From positions 6,138,001-6,202,000 of the forward strand of contig OY720099.1 in assembly GCA_963082875.1 (NCBI GenBank): a DNA stretch of 64,000 nucleotides, in the 5' to 3' direction. Below, in pieces: positions 56,801 to 62,800 of the stretch (positions within the stretch are counted from its first letter, which is position 1; each line of letters starts with the position of its first letter). Position numbers and translations under genes: made by a program. Source of the stretch: Corella eumyota. Taxonomy: Eukaryota > Chordata > Ascidiacea > Phlebobranchia > Corellidae. The notes under the pieces are model-generated. The model made no database searches, had not been told where the DNA came from, and saw only the letters and a list, made by a program, of their open reading frames with translations.

Positions 56801-59800
56801 ACAAATATTGAGATGTGAAATACTTTTTAATTAATCTTACCCCGGCCTTTTTAGTGTAACCCTCATTACAAATGCACTCGTAATTAGTTGGGTAATTTAC
56901 ACAAGTTGAATGAGAACCGCATTGTGAAGCTCCGTATTTTGCACAATAATCAAATTTTTTTTCACATTTAAATGTTTCAGCTTTATTTGCTTCTGCAATT
57001 TAAAAGTGTACTTTTCGTTTTAAATTTTAGAAAACTATCTTAAATGCAATAGAAAATAAAACTCAATGTTTTTCACATTAAATAATATACAAGTTTAATA
57101 GCATACCAATAAAAATAAAACATAACGCAGTATGCCTTACAAAACATAAAACAAAAAATCTACATAATATACCTTTATCATTAATTCCAATTAAGCGCTG
57201 ACAAAGTGCCCTTGTTTTAAGCAAACCACTTTCACATGCAGTGGACAACCATTTTCCAGATCCTATTTCCAAAACAGTGCAGTCACCACAATTATCATTA
57301 TAGTAATCAGCCCAGCTGACGTTTCCATTTACAGATACTGGAGCTTGAGAAACTAAGTCTTTCTTAAACCCAATCCAAGTCAGTTCACTGGCAAGAGTAT
57401 TATTTTGTATTTGGTTCCAAACTTTTCTGTAAAAAAATTAAAAATAAATTTTATTTATTTTAATATAGCTTAAAAATTTATTTTTTTCAGTTATGCTTTG
57501 ATAGATTTTTTTTTGTATATATCTTTATCCTCGATGTGGGAAAGTCGAATGCGCAACTTTAACATAGAGTAAAATAAGTTACTCCAACCCAGTCTCAAGT
57601 TTCCTGTGGCAGTTTGGAATATTATAGATTATAATTCCCCAGTAATTATTCTCCTGATTAAGTGCTGGCTCAGCAGGAGTTTATACCGTTTATAGTGCCT
57701 TACTCATGGGCGCTACAGCATGAGATCAGTGCGGATTGAACCCACGACCCCATGTGTGGTGTAGCAAGTGTTTTTACTACTACACCACGTTGCCTGATTT
57801 AAAACATTGTACACAAATTTTTACTTAAAATTATCTTCTGTTAAGAGATCTTTAAATGCCAGATCGCCACCATGTTCTCTACACTTAAACCTTGCCCCAG
57901 TCATTCCGATCTAATAAAAGAGATTAATGTAAGCAAAATATACCATCTGTGTACTTGCTGGCCTTTGTTTTCAATTTTTTTAGAAAATTAAATCAGAATA
58001 TCATTTAAAATAACTCCAGTTTAGTTTGAAATTTTTACCTGACCCATGTCAAATAAAGCGTATTCATAATTACTCCCAGTTATTGTAAACCAATTCTGCT
58101 CAACTAATGCAGTTTCTTAAAAAATTACAAATAGATTTTAATATATTTAAAGGTTACATCTAGAAGAAATACAAAATGTTTAAATCAAAGTATTATAAAA
58201 ACATACAACCTACATTAAAGTAAATAAAAGATATTTTAAAGTTGTTTTTTCTTTTAATTACTTTTGGTACCGTTTTTGAATTTCTTGTAGCAAAGAAAGT
58301 CCCCACCAATAGGCTCTAAATAACAACACCCGTTCTTGATACATTCCGATTTTGAAGCATTTAATGGAATATCTGGATGACATTGCACACGTGATTCAAC
58401 TGCGACGTCACATTGCTCTAAAAAATCACAATTTTGTGTGTAAAAGTCTAAAAAAATATAATCTAATATCTTTTTTACAAATTTTTTTTATAAAAAAAAA
58501 ATACAATCTAATATTTTTTTAAAAGATTTTTAGTCAAAAAGTGCAAAACTAAACTAAGCAATAATAAAATGACTATATTTAAAAGCAACTTTTACAACAG
58601 CATACTGGATTTTATGTTTGTTTATGTAACTTAGCTGGTATAACAATATATATGAATTGAAGATAACATAAGACCTTCACTTAAAAAATAGTTATTGTAG
58701 AGTGTTCTGAAAAAATTTTTAATTAAAAATTTTAATACCTTCTAATCGTTGGCACAATCCAGCAGCAAGAAAACTACAAGTAATGTCAGCCCATGCTTTG
58801 TGGTGTTTATAATATACAACACAATGCTCAGAATTTGGAAAATTTGGCTCACTAATCATATATAACCAAACTTAGCAATTATTAATTAATAAAATACTAA
58901 CAAACATATTTAGTTTAATTATTCCTGTAGTGTAAAGGTTTTAAAGCCTAAACTTGAAAACATTTAAACCCTAACCCAATCTTAGGTTGCCTTTAACATT
59001 TTATGATAATATGATTGCAATGCCTAGTTAAAAGGGAGATATGAAATAAAAGCAGCAGAAATAAACTTGCCTAGTTGTGTATAAATTAAATAGAAAAATA
59101 TTTTGCAAAGCAAAAATATATAGCACATTTTAACTACAATTTGAGTTTATGAAATTTAAAAAAAGGTGATTTTATTTTTTACACAAACATTTACAAATGT
59201 TTAACCTCGGAGCAAAGTGATTTGGATATCGTCTTTTTAAATCTAAACTGACAAAGTCATTAGCACCAATGTTTGTAATACCAAGATAAAACGTAAAATC
59301 TCCAAACAAGTTCTCCTTGATGTAACTTAAAAACAGTTTTTAAAAAGACTTTAAATTAAAAAAAACGTATTTTAAAATTTGACTTTCTTAACACTTCAAA
59401 AGTAAAAAATTTTTAACAAAAAATATAAAAGTCTTATTAACAAAAAAATGTCATTAAAAACATGAATTGTTAAACAAAAATAAATGTTACTTGTAAGAAT
59501 CATCTTCAAAGACACCGGTATAAGCCAAATGACCATTTAGGCTTTGACAATTTTGTTCATGATCATTAAAATTTCCGCTTACAAATTGCATTGAATATTC
59601 ATAACTGGTATGTAGTGATTTTAACCAATTGTCTTCAGTGAAAAGTAAACCTATAAAATACCTTTTTGTAATGTGTTTGTAAACTTATATTTTGTTACTT
59701 ATATGTAAAATACTGATAATTATATTAAATATTTTTGTTTAAATTTAAAGTTACATTAATACACCGGCAGCGTGGTGTAATGGTAAGAACACTTGCTACA

Positions 59801-62800
59801 CCACACATGAGGTTGTGGGTTCAATCCCCAGTGATCTAGTGCTGTAGCACCCTTGAGGAAGGTGCTATAAATTGTATGAACTCCTGCTAAGCCAGCACTT
59901 AATCAGCAGCATAATTATCAGGCAATTATAATCTATAATATCCAAAACTGCCACAAGCAACTCGAGACTGAGTCAAAGTAACTGATGTTACTTTATGTTT
60001 AAGTCGCACAATCGACTTTCCCACACCGAGGATAAAGATATATATACAGAAAATATATATATATAAAAAAACCTTGACGTTGACAAATATAATTCCTTGT
60101 TTCAGTGCAAGAAAAATCGTTGAGCCCTTCTGGCAGCGCTATCACACCACAGTTTTCTTCACCATAATTATTCGGTTCACCCTTTTGCCAACTAAATTTA
60201 TTTTATTACTGTTTTAATATTATTTAAAAAAACCTTTAATATTTTAAAAATAAAAAATAATGCCTTTTATGTATAGTAATATGAACACAGGTTTCTTTTT
60301 ATTTTATGTCATATTTTTTAGAGTATAAATATTCCAATATTGTAAAAAAAATGGTAGCAGTGCTAAAATAATGTTTTTTAATAAAACAAATTTCTAAAAT
60401 GTTCTGAATAACCTTAAATCTGTTGCCCCTACATCTGTGTCATCTGACCAACTAAACTCATATTCTGAGGTTCTTGTAAATCCAATAGAATAACCAACAA
60501 GTAATGTAATACCTACACAACAAAAATAATTATCCAAGCAAATTTCATTTAACTAAAAAAGATTTTGAAAAGTCAATTAAAATTACTGCCAAAAATTATT
60601 TAAAATAAAACCCTAAAAAAGTAACAAAAAAATACTACAATACCTTGGTCAATATAAAACTCAATAATCTCAGTAGTTTTGGGAGTTGCTAATTTAGATT
60701 GCCTCTTTGCACATTCTAGTACTGAAGCGTCCCAGTTAATTTGATTTGATGAAAAGTAATATTCCTGATCATTAAGGGTATGCCAAACATCATCATCAAC
60801 TTAAACAATTTATTTATTTAAAAAATTAATTGTCTTTAAATTTTAGTTAATTATTACCACATCTTTACTAAAACACTCTTAATAAAGCTGTTACTAAAAC
60901 TTGTGTTTTCAGACACAAAGTTCCATTAATGTGTCTAAAAAAAAGATATATATATATTATAAAACAAATTTGTCCTCATGCTATTGGGCTATTAAGTAAG
61001 GCGCTTTAAACCTTGTGAACTCATGCCAAGCCGAAAAACAATCAGCAAGTTACCTAGAACATTAAAACTAGTACGGTCGACTGTTGACAAATGTTACATT
61101 ATGTTTAGGTTAAAAGGTTATTGTGCCAGCAGCGTGGTGTAGTGGTAAGAACACTTGCTACACCACACATGAGGTCGTGGGTTTAATCCCCACTGATCTC
61201 ATGCTGTAGCGCCCTTGAGTAAGGCGCTATAAACGGTATGAACTCCTGCTGAGCAAGCACTCAATCAGCAGTATAATTATCAGGCAATTATAATCTATAA
61301 TATTCCAAACTGCCACAGGCAACTTGAGACTGGGTCGACTGATGTTACTCTATGTTTAAGTCGCACATTCGACTTTTCTACATCGAGGAAAAAAATATAT
61401 ACAAAAAAAGTTATGAAGTCGGCCTTCTCACATCGAGAATAAATAAAAACAAAAATTCTTTCAGGCATAAAAACTGTTTATAACTTACAAATACTGCTTG
61501 TATTTGTTCTGTAAGTTTTTTCCTGGCTGGTGACATAGGTAGCATTATCTTCCGCACACTTTTGATCTGCTTCAAGTGTGGTGAAGGGAAGGAAAAGTGA
61601 AGCAGAAAAAGAACAAATTCCGGAGGAAACAAAATTGAAATTTACATCACATTCTATTTGTGGTATAATCACCTCTAAAAATATGGAATATGTAAAATTT
61701 TCTTAACAGCTTTCTTATCAGTTTTCAAAAATTAAAATGGTACAGAACCAATTTTGAATTTTGAATAGGCCTACCATTTTTCTTTTTGTTAAAAAGTGCA
61801 AGTCATTTAAGTGGTAATGTTATAAAGAACAAAAATTTAAAAAGCAACCAATAAATGTAACCAAATAATTTTTTTTATTGTTAATATTCTTTTATATATT
61901 AAATAGGTTGCCCTTAAAAAACATTAACAAAAATTATTACCCATTTTGATAGCATGTCATAACAATATTAAATTAATTATGCATAAGTCAGTGTACCACA
62001 TTTAAAAATAAATTTAATTATTTATGAACCTATTTACGTCAATTACGAAAATTGCTCGCCAGTTTATTACAACATTTTACCCGATACATAATCTTCTGAA
62101 TAATAAAGTTCATTTTGAAAATTAATTCCAGCAAATATCTTGTTTCTTAAAGAAAATATTTGTTTCATTGGATGTGGTAACAAGCCAATCTAAACAAACA
62201 TTTAAAAACTTTTTTGTATATATCTTTATCCTTGATGTAGGAAGGTCGAATGCGCGACCTAAACATAGAGTAACATCAGTTACTCCAACCCAGTCTCGAG
62301 TTGCCTGTGGCAGTTTGGAATATTATAGAGACTATAATTGCCCGGTAATTATGCTGCTGATTAAGTGCTAGCTCACCAGGAGTTTATATTGTTTTTAGCG
62401 CCTTACCTAAGGGCGCTACAGCATAAGAGAAGTGGGGATTAAACCCACGACCTCATGGTGGTGTAGCAAGTGTTCTTACCGATGCACCATGCTGCCGGTT
62501 ATGCATTGAAAACCAAAATTTGTCATTAATGTCAATTTTATGAAAAAATAACAAAACAATTAATTTACACATAAAACTAAGGAGTTAGCTATCCACCTTT
62601 ATTTTAAAATCATCTCGTTGCAGGAAAATTTCTCCATCAAAATCCAATAAAACATAATAAAACACATCATGATAAAAAAACAGAGCTGAAGATAAATATT
62701 GGCCAATATCTTGAGTAGAATCAAAAACATGAAAATTTTCATTCGTTAATAATAAAGTATTAGACCAGACAGTGGAACTTAAGGCTTTAATTCCGGAAGT

